DNA of 64,000 nt from the IMG/VR virus record IMGVR_UViG_3300037104_000796, positions 98,359 through 162,358 of that record, one strand, 5' to 3'. A program made the position numbers and the translations under genes. The notes beneath the pieces are model-generated. The model worked only from the letters and a program-made list of their open reading frames with translations, searched no databases and was not told where the DNA came from. How positions within the stretch are numbered: the stretch's first letter is position 1; the number at the start of each line of letters is the position of its first letter. This stretch comes from a virus. This document shows, piece by piece, positions 26,095 through 34,319 of the stretch.

Positions 26095-26970
26095 TTATTT
26101 TACGTCGTAACTTTCAGGAAGTCCGAGTTTTTCTTTTAATTTTTTGTTATAAGCCTGTGCATCTTTATTAGCCACATCAGGAGAGTAATAATGAGCTGGT
26201 TTCTTTTTATCAGAATTCATTATCATCATATATGATACTGTTCCTGCAGCTATACATCCTGTGAGAACACCTATTTCAAATCCACCTGCTGTAGTTCCTG
26301 CTTGGTGTAAGAATGGTTTCTTAACAAGCATATCTGCTATTAATGTACCACCTATAAGTAAACTACCTAAAAATACGCCTGCTCCAATATTTGTCATTTT
26401 TGTTATTCTAGCATTATCAGCAGCATTTCTTTGTAATATTGGCTGATTTCCTGCTAAAGTAGCTAAACTCATTTCACTTATTTCTTTAACACCACCTTGA
26501 ATAATCTTAAAATCAGATACTTGGTTTGTAACAGTATTAGAACTACTATAACCGTAATATCCGTAATAACCTGGGTACATTGAGCTTTTTCCTGTAGTTG
26601 TGCTTACATTTTTGGTTGAGAAAACAACTTCTAGTTTAGAGTTATTATATTCTTGACGTTGAGGAGTTTTTGCTTCCATCACTTTTTCTTGTACCTGACC
26701 AGTATTTTTAATAAGAACTGTAGTTGTTTCTCCAGCTTTTATTTCTACTAAGTCACCATATACACTTACAGTTCCAAGAAGTACTTTAAGATAATGACTT
26801 CCAACTGGTACAGCTTTGATTTCTTTCACATCTGTTCCTTGTTTTGCATCATCAAGATATACAGAGATTCCGGTCAATTCAGAAAAGACTTTAAGCGTGC
26901 CGGTTTTCGTCTGACTGAACAGAGAAAGACTTAAAATCATTAATAATAAAATACTTGCTAATTTTTTCAT
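26095..26970 (-). CDS. PEGA-domain exported protein
   Basis: 291 residues from ATG 26970 (MKKLASILLLMILSLSLFSQ, a cleavable signal peptide). Residues 20-95 are a PEGA-type beta domain (GTLKVFSELTGISVYLDD...VPVGSHYLKV). The C-terminal half has two membrane spans (about residues 195-215 and 225-250) and a short tail. A longer frame to 27036 adds only a lysine-rich segment overlapping the upstream gene and is unlikely. It is a paralogue of the next gene over the first 90 residues. Confidence 0.75.
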   Translation of the reverse strand: MKKLASILLLMILSLSLFSQTKTGTLKVFSELTGISVYLDDAKQGTDVKEIKAVPVGSHYLKVLLGTVSVYGDLVEIKAGETTTVLIKNTGQVQEKVMEAKTPQRQEYNNSKLEVVFSTKNVSTTTGKSSMYPGYYGYYGYSSSNTVTNQVSDFKIIQGGVKEISEMSLATLAGNQPILQRNAADNARITKMTNIGAGVFLGSLLIGGTLIADMLVKKPFLHQAGTTAGGFEIGVLTGCIAAGTVSYMMIMNSDKKKPAHYYSPDVANKDAQAYNKKLKEKLGLPESYDVK

Positions 26971-26998
26971 TTGTTTAATTTGTTTAATTTGTTTGTTT

Positions 26999-28018
26999 TT
27001 AATATTGATAATTGTTAATTTTGATTTTTTTGTCATGTGCTTCCTTTAATAAAGGCGCATATTCATATCCGACTCCTACTACCATAGCTTTTGTATATGC
27101 TATCATTAAAGTTGCTACGTTTCCATTTGGAATTATCCAAGCTGTTTTTATAGTAGCTTGATGTTTTTTTATTGCTTCAACTTCACGTCCATCACCATCT
27201 TTATAGCCTCCAGTAAAATCTCTTTGAATTGTTGTAGGTTGTCCGTAAGTGGATAATAACGTTTCATTTATTTCATTATAGTCGGATACTGGTATGCTAA
27301 GTTTATCAACTTTTTGTTGAACTAAATCTATAGCAACATATCCTACGATAATATTGAATAATTTGTCATCGAGTAATCGAATTTCAAGAAAAAATGGTTT
27401 CTGAGTATTGTTATCCATAGAAAAGGTTATAAATCCCTTTCCTTGACCAATGTATACACCACCAAGTTGATTAATTATGAGATTACTAGCAGTGACTCTA
27501 TCCATTCCCCAAGCTAATCCGAAAATACCATCCATATCAGGAGATAATTTTCCATCTACTTGCCCTATATTAATGACTTGACCAATATCAGTCAACAGTT
27601 CTTCTTTAGGCACATATGAATCAGGTTCGTCAGTAGGTGGATCAATCTTAATAGAATTAGAATTAGGATTATAAGTAACCACTCCTGTATTTTCCTCTTG
27701 TTTTGCAATTGGCTTTACAATTGGTTTTTCACCCGTTTTGTTACTAACTCCTTTAATAAGAACAGTAGTAACTTCACCAATTTTTATTTCAACGATTTCA
27801 CCATAAATAGCAGTACCATTTGATAAAGCTTTAAGATAATGGCTTCCAACTATAACATTGGTTATTACTTTTGTGCCATCTTCCTGTTTTACTTCATCAA
27901 GATATAAAACAGTGCCGGGCACTTCGGTAAAAATTTTAAGTGTGCCCGTTTTGGCCTGGCCAAATAAGACAGACACACTTAATAATACCAATGCCAAAAA
28001 ACATAACGTTTTCTTCAT
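26999..28018 (-). CDS. PEGA-domain exported protein (paralogue)
   Basis: 339 residues with signal peptide MKKTLCFLALVLLSVSVLFGQ. Residues 20-95 form a PEGA domain closely related to the neighbouring gene (GTLKIFTEVPGTVLYLDE...VGSHYLKALS). The C-terminal half (GIFGLAWGMDRVTASNLI...) is a separate domain, possibly the DUF family that follows many Bacteroidota signal peptides. PEGA domains bind or decorate surface polysaccharides and S-layers in other proteins, so an envelope role is likely. Confidence 0.75.
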   Translation of the reverse strand: MKKTLCFLALVLLSVSVLFGQAKTGTLKIFTEVPGTVLYLDEVKQEDGTKVITNVIVGSHYLKALSNGTAIYGEIVEIKIGEVTTVLIKGVSNKTGEKPIVKPIAKQEENTGVVTYNPNSNSIKIDPPTDEPDSYVPKEELLTDIGQVINIGQVDGKLSPDMDGIFGLAWGMDRVTASNLIINQLGGVYIGQGKGFITFSMDNNTQKPFFLEIRLLDDKLFNIIVGYVAIDLVQQKVDKLSIPVSDYNEINETLLSTYGQPTTIQRDFTGGYKDGDGREVEAIKKHQATIKTAWIIPNGNVATLMIAYTKAMVVGVGYEYAPLLKEAHDKKIKINNYQY

Positions 28019-28037
28019 TTGTGTTTGTTTTTAAAAA

Positions 28038-28394
28038 TTAATTACATTTTGAACATGAAGAATAACCACCTGCATGACATGCATCAGCAGATGAAAAACA
28101 TTTATTACCACCTCTCCAAGGTGTACTACCACTGCAACCATTATTGCAACCAGTGCCACCGCCGCCACCGCCGCCAGCACAACAGTATACGCCGGCAGCG
28201 CCTGAACTACAGCCAGAACCTCCGCTATGTGATGGAGAACCACCACCCGGACAAGAATAACAACTGCCATCGTTACCAGCTAATTCGCCAGTGCCGCAAA
28301 CAGGTTCGCATCCAACAAGACCCCAAATAGTAAAAGCTGATAATATCAGTCCTAAACTAAATGTTACTAAAATTTTTAATAATTTTGTTTTCAT
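28038..28394 (-). CDS. Cys/Gly-rich lipoprotein
   Basis: 118 residues. A signal peptide ends in the lipobox WGLVGC; the mature protein has twelve further cysteines and long Gly/Ser runs (including CCAGGGGGGGTGC). An even cysteine number suits up to six disulfides. No known toxin or peptide family is recognised. It sits 33 nt downstream of the MauE-thioredoxin gene, which could supply disulfide chemistry; the link is inference. Confidence 0.65.
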   Translation of the reverse strand: MKTKLLKILVTFSLGLILSAFTIWGLVGCEPVCGTGELAGNDGSCYSCPGGGSPSHSGGSGCSSGAAGVYCCAGGGGGGGTGCNNGCSGSTPWRGGNKCFSSADACHAGGYSSCSKCN

Positions 28395-28426
28395 TTTTTT
28401 GATTTGTTTAATTTATTTTTGTTTAT

Positions 28427-29386
28427 TTATTTATTGTTTATATTTGCTATTACGCTTTCGAATACGAAAGGAGATGAGAGTTGTCCAGATGCAACTATTT
28501 TTATTGTATCATGTTCCACATAGAATGCAGTTGGATAAGTGAATGTTAGTTTATCCATTGCATTAGAACTTAATATAGTGACAGGAAAATCCTGTTTAAA
28601 TTTATCTTCAAAAATAAGTCTATCTTTATCATTTCCTACTGTTAATATTATAACACTGTCAACAACATTAGTTTTAATGAAACTCCTTAAATTTTCAATT
28701 GAGTTCCAACAATAAGGACATGTGTATGAAAAACAGAAAATTAAATATGTACTATCTTTTGATGTTTGAACATATTTATTGAATTCTGTGTTTTTGATAT
28801 TTTGGTTTTTCATTTTCATTTCTGGTTCTTCAACATTGATAAACCTGGTTGTTTGTGCAAATAATGGAGAAGAAGTTGTCTTACCTGATATAAAAGTAAA
28901 AATAATCAAAGACGATATAAGTATATATTTTTTCCAACTTGGAGTAATTCTACATCTCAGAGTTTTAGGATATAATTGCCATACACTCAATGACATTATT
29001 ATCAATATAACATTGCGAATAAATGAAAATAAAGGTGGAAAGTTTGTGTTTTTGATAGCCCCAAAACATCCACAATCATTAATTCCATGTGCAAAGTGTG
29101 CATAAGCAAATAATGCGGTAAACACTACCAACATACCGAGTGAAATTATTGAATCTCTTTCAGGATTAACTAATAAAAGTAATGAGAATCCTAATAGTAT
29201 TTCAAATAAAATAATTACGGGAGCTAATGGAGCAAATAATCCCAATCCATATTGTCCGATAAGAGCAGTAAATGCAGCTACATCAATAGCCTTTCCGATT
29301 CCTGAAAAAATGAATATCGCTCCAATCATGATTGAAATAACATTCAAAGTTTTCTTATCAAAAATACTTTTAAGAAATGTGTTCAT
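28427..29386 (-). CDS. MauE/DoxX-type membrane protein fused to a thioredoxin-like domain
   Basis: 319 residues. The N-terminal half has about five membrane spans with the MauE/DoxX motif NDCGCFG near residue 113. The C-terminal half is periplasmic and thioredoxin-like, with active-site CPYC in FSYTCPYCWNS. In Bacteroidota similar proteins pass electrons across the membrane to exported thiol proteins. Next to it is the Cys-rich lipoprotein gene. This is an unusual cargo for a phage. Confidence 0.8.
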   Translation of the reverse strand: MNTFLKSIFDKKTLNVISIMIGAIFIFSGIGKAIDVAAFTALIGQYGLGLFAPLAPVIILFEILLGFSLLLLVNPERDSIISLGMLVVFTALFAYAHFAHGINDCGCFGAIKNTNFPPLFSFIRNVILIIMSLSVWQLYPKTLRCRITPSWKKYILISSLIIFTFISGKTTSSPLFAQTTRFINVEEPEMKMKNQNIKNTEFNKYVQTSKDSTYLIFCFSYTCPYCWNSIENLRSFIKTNVVDSVIILTVGNDKDRLIFEDKFKQDFPVTILSSNAMDKLTFTYPTAFYVEHDTIKIVASGQLSSPFVFESVIANINNK

Positions 29387-29415
29387 TTGTATGTATTTAA
29401 TGTAATTTAATGTAA

Positions 29416-30081
29416 TTATGATTCGTCAATTATTTTTTTCAAGTCTGATGCAGCAAGTTCAATGTTATTGTAAACATCAATAATCATATCAGAGTTAAAC
29501 ACTTTGCGTGTAAATTTTGAAGATTTAACACCTTGATCATGACCAGTATCGAATGCATCTACAATTGTTTTGTAAGTTGCTTCAAGAAGACCATCGTTAA
29601 CATTATCAGGAATCCCTGCACTTCTTAAAACATGTGTGTATTTTCTTTTAAAGTCCATAAGACTTACAAGGCGTACATATCCATCTGCACTTACGTATTT
29701 ATATTCAAAGGGTTTAACATTTAGTACTTGAGGACGATTATTTTTTGGGCATTCTTTGTAATAAGGATCGCCCCAATCATTTTTCCTATAAATCATCTTT
29801 TTAAGAAGACGCTCATATTCAATGATTTCTTTTGCAATTTTAACCGTGCCTCTTGCAGGGTCTTTAACTACCCATATAAGTTGTGCTTCGGCTGTGGATG
29901 CTGGAATTACAAATACGCGTTTAAACATAATTTTTTTAACCGATGATAAGAAAATATCGTTCCAATAGTTTGGAAGTATTTCTGATAAAGGCCCAAATAT
30001 GTTTTTACGGTTGATATATTTTCCGCTTACTTTTACAACGAAAGCTTCAACTTTCTTTTGATAATTCTGGTCTGTTAACAT
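29416..30081 (-). CDS. Hypothetical protein
   Basis: 221 residues, soluble, with mixed helix and strand. Segments of note are RVFVIPASTAEAQLIWVVKDPARG and a helical C-terminus. No catalytic motif or known domain. The start overlaps the upstream gene by 35 nt; a later start is possible. Confidence 0.5.
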   Translation of the reverse strand: MLTDQNYQKKVEAFVVKVSGKYINRKNIFGPLSEILPNYWNDIFLSSVKKIMFKRVFVIPASTAEAQLIWVVKDPARGTVKIAKEIIEYERLLKKMIYRKNDWGDPYYKECPKNNRPQVLNVKPFEYKYVSADGYVRLVSLMDFKRKYTHVLRSAGIPDNVNDGLLEATYKTIVDAFDTGHDQGVKSSKFTRKVFNSDMIIDVYNNIELAASDLKKIIDES

Positions 30082-30298
30082 ATTCTTTGTTTTTAAAAAT
30101 TTCCATTACTATTTCTGTAGCACAGTCGAGACAAAATAAATTTTCTACTGTGCCCTTTTCATTTTTTAATAAATTTTGCTTAATTATCTTGCGACATTTA
30201 TGACATAAAAAAGCTCCACGACCACCATTGAATTTGATGATAGGCTTTAACTTTTTATTAGTCAAAGGGTTACATAATAATTTTTTTATCTTATACAT
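30047..30298 (-). CDS. Small zinc-finger-like protein
   Basis: 83 residues. CHKCRK and FCLDCATE provide two C-x-x-C pairs about 25 residues apart, as in a zinc ribbon. The N-terminus is strongly basic. Probably nucleic-acid-binding. It overlaps its upstream neighbour by 8 nt. Confidence 0.55.
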   Translation of the reverse strand: MYKIKKLLCNPLTNKKLKPIIKFNGGRGAFLCHKCRKIIKQNLLKNEKGTVENLFCLDCATEIVMEIFKNKEYVNRPELSKES

Positions 30299-30662
30299 AA
30301 GATTCGAATTTATTTCCCTGCATGTCGTATCCTACCAATGTGATGCTATCTAAATAACATTTGTCTTGGTAGTCATTTTGTGGGTCATTAGGCACATTGT
30401 CATATGCGTTGGCCATTTCTTTATTGTATTCTTCAAGTATTTCATCATATTTCATTTCACTTTCCAAAACGGTTTTAAGATTTTGATAAAATTCAATTTG
30501 AGTTTTTATTTCACCAAGGTGCTTTTCATACTCTGAAAATGGAAAAGGCATTAAGAATTCTTGTGGGTGTTCGGTATCAGCATCTCCACCAGCAAACATT
30601 ACAAATATGTAAAAATTGTTGGCTCTGCTTTTTTCTTTAAGGGTAAATTTAATAGTTCTCAT
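30291..30662 (-). CDS. Hypothetical protein
   Basis: 123 residues with a beta N-terminus (TIKFTLKEKSRANNFYIFVMFAGG) and acidic helical centre. No recognised domain. It overlaps the upstream gene by ATGA. Confidence 0.5.
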   Translation of the reverse strand: MRTIKFTLKEKSRANNFYIFVMFAGGDADTEHPQEFLMPFPFSEYEKHLGEIKTQIEFYQNLKTVLESEMKYDEILEEYNKEMANAYDNVPNDPQNDYQDKCYLDSITLVGYDMQGNKFESYV

Positions 30663-30964
30663 TTATATTCAAAATTTAATTCATCAATTTTTTTCCAAAA
30701 GCTTAAATCCCATTGTTTTTCAACGGCTTCTTTATCGGCAATAAGTGTTTGTCCATGTAACAATCCAAATACATTATCATGTCCAAGCCAATAAATTTCA
30801 TCACCTTCTCGAAAACTTTTTTTAAAAATAGTCCAAATTAATTTAGACGGATCTAAACGTTCTCTGTGATGTCCTGTTTTATCATAAAGAAAAAGAAGAT
30901 TACGATTTTCAATAATCTCTCTTTCTCGTTTCCAATGTTTAACGTAATGTACTATTCCGAACAT
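30659..30964 (-). CDS. Hypothetical protein, first gene of a coupled set
   Basis: 101 residues, with FREGDEIYWLGHDNVFGLLHG in the middle suggesting a small beta-barrel. No function is recognised. It is preceded by a dyad/TATATT element and followed by overlapping genes down to 29416. Confidence 0.5.
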   Translation of the reverse strand: MFGIVHYVKHWKREREIIENRNLLFLYDKTGHHRERLDPSKLIWTIFKKSFREGDEIYWLGHDNVFGLLHGQTLIADKEAVEKQWDLSFWKKIDELNFEYK

Positions 30965-30983
30965 ATTTTATTTTGTTTAATAC

Positions 30984-31030
30984 AATATAATCAATTTTCT
31001 TGACACTAAAAAATTTTATGCCATTTATTT
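30984..31030 (-). promoter_or_regulatory. Dyad/TATATT promoter element (copy 8)
   Basis: AGTGTC replaces TTTGTC, but 12 nt still separate it from TATATT, and the flank ATGGCATAAAATTTTTT is shared with copy 12. Confidence 0.65.
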
Positions 31031-31717
31031 TTTATTTTTTTGTTTTGCTAATCGTATGTTTCTTTTATGTTCTTCTGTTCTTGGTGGTTTTTTCTTTCCA
31101 ATTAATTTTTTACTTAAATTGTCTTTATGCGTTTGTGATAGTGGCTTATCTTTTTTCGCATCTACCATTTTTTGACGAGATTCTTCAAAGATGTTATGTT
31201 TTTTTCCTTTTTGTTGTATTTGTTTCTGTTTTATATGTTCATTGTATTTTTGTGTTCCATCTTCAATACCATATTTTTCAATCCAAACATCCTTTAGTTT
31301 TCTTCCTTTCATTTTTGAAGGGAGTCCCTTTAAAGATTGACTTCTTAATTCACGCGTTATTTTCGATACAAATCTTCCTTGTTCAGATTTACTTATTTTA
31401 TCTTTTGTATCTTGAGAATGACAGCCATTAACACCGATACCACCCTTAGGACTAATATTATACCCATTTGGTGTTAACGTATTGTATTGAATGATATATT
31501 TTGATTGAGCATTAAATGCTTCTAATTTTGTATTAAATGTTTCTAAAATTATCTTTTTAAAATTTCTTCGAGTGTATTTTTTAATAGCAGCTTTTATTAA
31601 ATTTCCGCTACCTAAGTAATACCAGTGTTTATCGATATTATTTGTAACAGAATCACCAATATATTGTTTTCCGTTAACTAAATTCGTTGTTACGTAAACA
31701 TAAAAAACTTGTGCCAT
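31025..31717 (-). CDS. GIY-YIG homing endonuclease
   Basis: 230 residues. The N-terminal GIY-YIG domain (about residues 5-95) shows FYVYVTTNLVNGKQYIGDS, YLGSGNLIKAAIKKY and YNISPKGGIG. The C-terminal half has NUMOD3-like DNA-binding repeats of the S-x-x-T-R-E-x-x-S-x-x-x-K-G style. It lies next to the C-terminal RNA ligase fragment. A free-standing mobile gene. Confidence 0.85.
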   Translation of the reverse strand: MAQVFYVYVTTNLVNGKQYIGDSVTNNIDKHWYYLGSGNLIKAAIKKYTRRNFKKIILETFNTKLEAFNAQSKYIIQYNTLTPNGYNISPKGGIGVNGCHSQDTKDKISKSEQGRFVSKITRELRSQSLKGLPSKMKGRKLKDVWIEKYGIEDGTQKYNEHIKQKQIQQKGKKHNIFEESRQKMVDAKKDKPLSQTHKDNLSKKLIGKKKPPRTEEHKRNIRLAKQKNKK

Positions 31718-31727
31718 ACTTTTTTAA

Positions 31728-31738
31728 TTATATATTCG
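31728..31738 (-). promoter_or_regulatory. Late-promoter-like element for the 31025 endonuclease
   Basis: GAATATATAAT lies about 11 nt before ATG 31717 on the minus strand. Confidence 0.45.
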
Positions 31739-31767
31739 TAGTAAGCACAAGTTTTTACCTTAATCAA

Positions 31768-32020
31768 TTATTTTCCTTTATTGAGATCATAAGTTCTTGA
31801 TTTCGCTTTAAACGATAATCTGTTGAATTGAGCACGAGTAATTCGTACACCAACTGGCATAGTTCCTCTTGCAACATATACAAATCCTTCAATCAATTGA
31901 GCTGGATTCAATACTGAGTATGTAACGTCTGCTTCTTTAAGAAGATCGATTGCATTTTCTGGAAGAGTGTAATTGTCATCCAAAATAGGAACTGTTTCTA
32001 AACCTATTTCATTAATTAAC
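31768..32020 (-). pseudogene. RNA ligase (DRB0094-type) fragment D: C-terminal part
   Basis: The minus-strand frame reads LINEIGLETVPILDD and ends RLSFKAKSRTYDLNKGK; S-F-K is the motif V lysine of the nucleotidyltransferase ligase fold. It begins abruptly at an inverted repeat at 32017-32025, with no good start codon (first candidate TTG at 31983). It matches directly onto the end of fragment C if the intervening 2 kb is reversed: the codons for D-K-F-V-Q-L join to I-N-E-I-G in frame. Confidence 0.85.
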
Positions 32021-32025
32021 TGAAC
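32017..32025 (+). repeat. Inversion-end repeat, left copy
   Basis: TAACTGAAC, exact inverted copy at 34046-34054. Ligase reading frames on both strands end or change at this point. Confidence 0.8.
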
Positions 32026-32240
32026 CAGAACGTGAAGTTATCAAGGCTAAAATGGCTGAAATCTCTAAATTAAATACTCGTCCAGAATTCGAATTCCTTC
32101 GTGCTGTTAAATTTCACATCAAAACTCGTAGAATTTTAGGTGAAATATCATGTGGCATAGTATTTCCTATTTCAATCTTAAACAAAATTGGTAAAATATC
32201 TGAAAAGGACGGAAAACTTTTCTTGGAATTGGATATATAA
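32021..32240 (+). pseudogene. RNA ligase fragment B: N-terminal middle part
   Basis: The plus-strand frame EPEREVIKAKMAEISKLN continues to RPEFEFLRAV and RRILGEISCGIVFPISIL, matching the segment between the N-terminal domain and the adenylation motif in DRB0094-type RNA ligases. It ends at LELDI-stop. An ATG at 32052 could start a 62-residue product. Its missing upstream part is fragment A on the other strand. A GIY-YIG gene follows 12 nt later. Confidence 0.8.
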
Positions 32241-32246
32241 TATAAA
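32232..32246 (+). promoter_or_regulatory. Late-promoter-like element for the 32253 endonuclease
   Basis: GATATATAATATAAA overlaps the end of ligase fragment B and precedes ATG 32253 by 6 nt. Confidence 0.45.
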
Positions 32247-32252
32247 AACATT

Positions 32253-33059
32253 ATGAATACTAGGAGAGGTTACATCTATGTGATACTAAATAAAATAAAT
32301 GGAAAGTATTACTATGGAAAAACTTTTAACATAAAAAACAGATGGAATAAACATATTTTTAATGCTAATAAAAAAATTAATAGACACCTTTATGACGCAA
32401 TGAATCATTATGGATATGAAAATTTTTCTATACATCAAATAAGTGAAATAATTGAAAATAAAGATATAATAACTAAAAAATTAAATGAATTAGAAACATC
32501 TTTTATATCATTAACAAATGCGCAAGACTCTAATTTTGGATATAATATGTCAAAAGGCGGTGATGGAGGATATTTAGGTGAAGAGGCCGTAGAAAAAATG
32601 GCTGCAAAAAAACGAGGAGTTGCATTATCTAAAGAACATAAAGATAATATTGGAAAAGGAAATAAAGGAAAAAATAAAGATAAACATCGAACTGAAGAAG
32701 AAAAACAACATTTAAGTAATTTGTACGAAGGAAAAACTTATGAAGAAATATACGGAGAAGAAACTGCAAAATTAAAAAAAGAACACGCCAGCAAAACCAT
32801 GAAAGGAAGAAAACGAAAACCTTTTTCAAAAAAATGGAAAGAAAATATCGGAAAGGCTTCGGCAGAACGTTTTAAAAAACAAAGAGAATTAAAAATATCA
32901 TCTATAGATACTGATGAAATAGAGAATTTATTAAAAAACAACATAAAGTCTAATGAAATACCAAATATATTTAAAGTTGATATACGCATGCTTAACTTTA
33001 TATTTATAAAAAAATATGGTATGACATTATACAAATATTCGCAAACAATGAAAAAATGA
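32253..33059 (+). CDS. GIY-YIG homing endonuclease with NUMOD3-like repeats
   Basis: 268 residues. The GIY-YIG domain begins RGYIYVILNKINGKYYYGKTF (Y-x9-Y-x-G) with the catalytic Arg in IKNRWNKHI. Between residues 115 and 210 are repeats rich in S-K-E-H-K-x-N-I-G. A C-terminal helix-turn-helix-like segment follows. It separates ligase fragments B and C. Confidence 0.85.
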   Translation: MNTRRGYIYVILNKINGKYYYGKTFNIKNRWNKHIFNANKKINRHLYDAMNHYGYENFSIHQISEIIENKDIITKKLNELETSFISLTNAQDSNFGYNMSKGGDGGYLGEEAVEKMAAKKRGVALSKEHKDNIGKGNKGKNKDKHRTEEEKQHLSNLYEGKTYEEIYGEETAKLKKEHASKTMKGRKRKPFSKKWKENIGKASAERFKKQRELKISSIDTDEIENLLKNNIKSNEIPNIFKVDIRMLNFIFIKKYGMTLYKYSQTMKK

Positions 33060-33063
33060 AATC

Positions 33064-33480
33064 ATGAAAAAACTATCTTTATTACTAATTTTAATATCAC
33101 TGGGAATATTTTTTAATTCATGTAATAATAACAATCGTGAATTAAAAGCTTATATGAAAAAAGCTGCAATTGAATATGATGCAAAAATTAATCCCCTTAA
33201 AAAAGGAATGGATAGGACACAAAAAGATATTGATTCTTGCTTAAATTCTTGGACTGTTTATGATAACAATAAAGATATTCTTAATATGACTGAAAAAGAA
33301 TTTAAGAAATATACAATTATTAAAGAAGAAAGAGAAAAATTCGTAGATAATCTTTTCACAAAATTTGATAGTTTAAAACATGAAATTGAAAAAATATCTC
33401 CTGAGTATTTTTTAACAACCGAAGAAATAACGGAAATACATTATAAAGCAAAAGAGATGGTAAGACAATTATCAAAATAA
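33064..33480 (+). CDS. Small lipoprotein
   Basis: 138 residues. The signal peptide ends LGIFFNSC (Cys near residue 20), followed by NNNN. The mature part is a charged helical domain, probably coiled coil. It lies in the inverted segment between ligase fragments and may have been carried with the endonuclease gene or have been there earlier. Confidence 0.65.
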   Translation: MKKLSLLLILISLGIFFNSCNNNNRELKAYMKKAAIEYDAKINPLKKGMDRTQKDIDSCLNSWTVYDNNKDILNMTEKEFKKYTIIKEEREKFVDNLFTKFDSLKHEIEKISPEYFLTTEEITEIHYKAKEMVRQLSK

Positions 33481-33487
33481 GTAAAAT

Positions 33488-34075
33488 ATGAAACAATTAA
33501 TAGAATTATACGACGGAGTCGATCTTACTGATATACTTGGTGTTATTCAGTATGTTGCGCCGGACCCAGCAATTATGGGTGGAGATGCTGCTGGAACTCT
33601 TACAGGTGTTGGTCTTCTTATTTCTGATGAAGAAAGATTGGAAAACCTTAATGCCAAATACGAAGTTATGAGATTATTTCAGTACTACAAAACTGAAAAA
33701 CTTGAAGGAACTTCTTTCACAGCATATTTAAAAGATGGAAAATTTGGAGTTTGCGGTCGTACTGTTGACTTCCAAGTTCCTGATGAAGATGATCCTTTTG
33801 AAGGATTGAACTCTTACTGGAAAACTGCAATAAGATTTGGTATGGAAGAAAAATTGAGAACTATTTGGGTTCTTTCGGATGATGAATCTGATCTTTTTGC
33901 TCATAAGTTAGATAACATTGCCATCCAAGGCGAACTCATTGGAGAAGGCATTCAGGGTAACATTTACAAACTTAAAGGACAAGTGGTTAAGTTTTACAAT
34001 GCTTTTTACATTGACAAACAAGAATATATGCCTTTCGATAAATTCGTTCAGTTACTTTTGACATTTGCTTGTTAA
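33488..34075 (+). pseudogene. RNA ligase fragment C: adenylation domain core
   Basis: 195 codons. EKLEGTSFTAYLK holds the motif I nucleophile Lys (K-x-x-G), FGVCGRTVDF fits motif Ia/III, and IQGELIGEGIQGNIYKLKG fits motif IV. The frame carries its own ATG (MKQLIELYDGVDLTDILG). After the inverted repeat at 34046 the last seven codons (LLTFAC) are foreign, read from the opposite strand of fragment A. Motif V is missing and lies in fragment D. Confidence 0.85.
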
Positions 34076-34319
34076 GAGCTCTCCATTCTTCTTTCTTTTC
34101 AACAGTCAATCCATCAGGCATAATTGAGTCTGTCTCGACATATACGCATAAATCTCCGATCTTAAAATCCTTTTTCTTTACTACAACCCACCAGCCACGA
34201 ACTCTAGCGTGTTCAATATTATCAGCACCGACAATAGGCTTAATTTCTTCTATACGAGCGATAGTTGCTAATTTTCGAATATCAGCAGTTTCATTAGTTA
34301 AATTTATATTTTCTGTCAT
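33987..34319 (-). pseudogene. RNA ligase fragment A: N-terminal domain
   Basis: Residues 1-90 read IRKLATIARIEEIKPIVGADN and WWVVVKKKDFKIGDLCVYVETDSIMP, the conserved N-terminus of DRB0094-type RNA ligases. At the inverted repeat the frame passes into reversed fragment C and ends after about 20 foreign residues (RIYRKAYILVCQCKKHCKT). Reversal of the segment would instead continue it to fragment B in frame (SKVTE-PEREV). Confidence 0.85.
34046..34054 (-). repeat. Inversion-end repeat, right copy
   Basis: GTTCAGTTA on the plus strand, the exact reverse complement of 32017-32025; together they bound the RNA ligase inversion. Confidence 0.8.

Larger units (their letters stand above)
32017..34054. 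other. Inverted segment within the RNA ligase gene
   Basis: The interval is bounded by TAACTGAAC at 32017-32025 and its reverse complement GTTCAGTTA at 34046-34054. Genes inside run on the plus strand while both flanks run on the minus strand. Reversing the interval on paper rejoins RNA ligase codons in frame at both ends. Confidence 0.85.

Noticed and set aside
28019-28330. Plus-strand and second minus-strand frames rich in His/Gln or Val/Ala over the Cys-rich gene
   Set aside because: They are shadows of the Gly/Cys-rich coding sequence, whose repeats leave other frames open.
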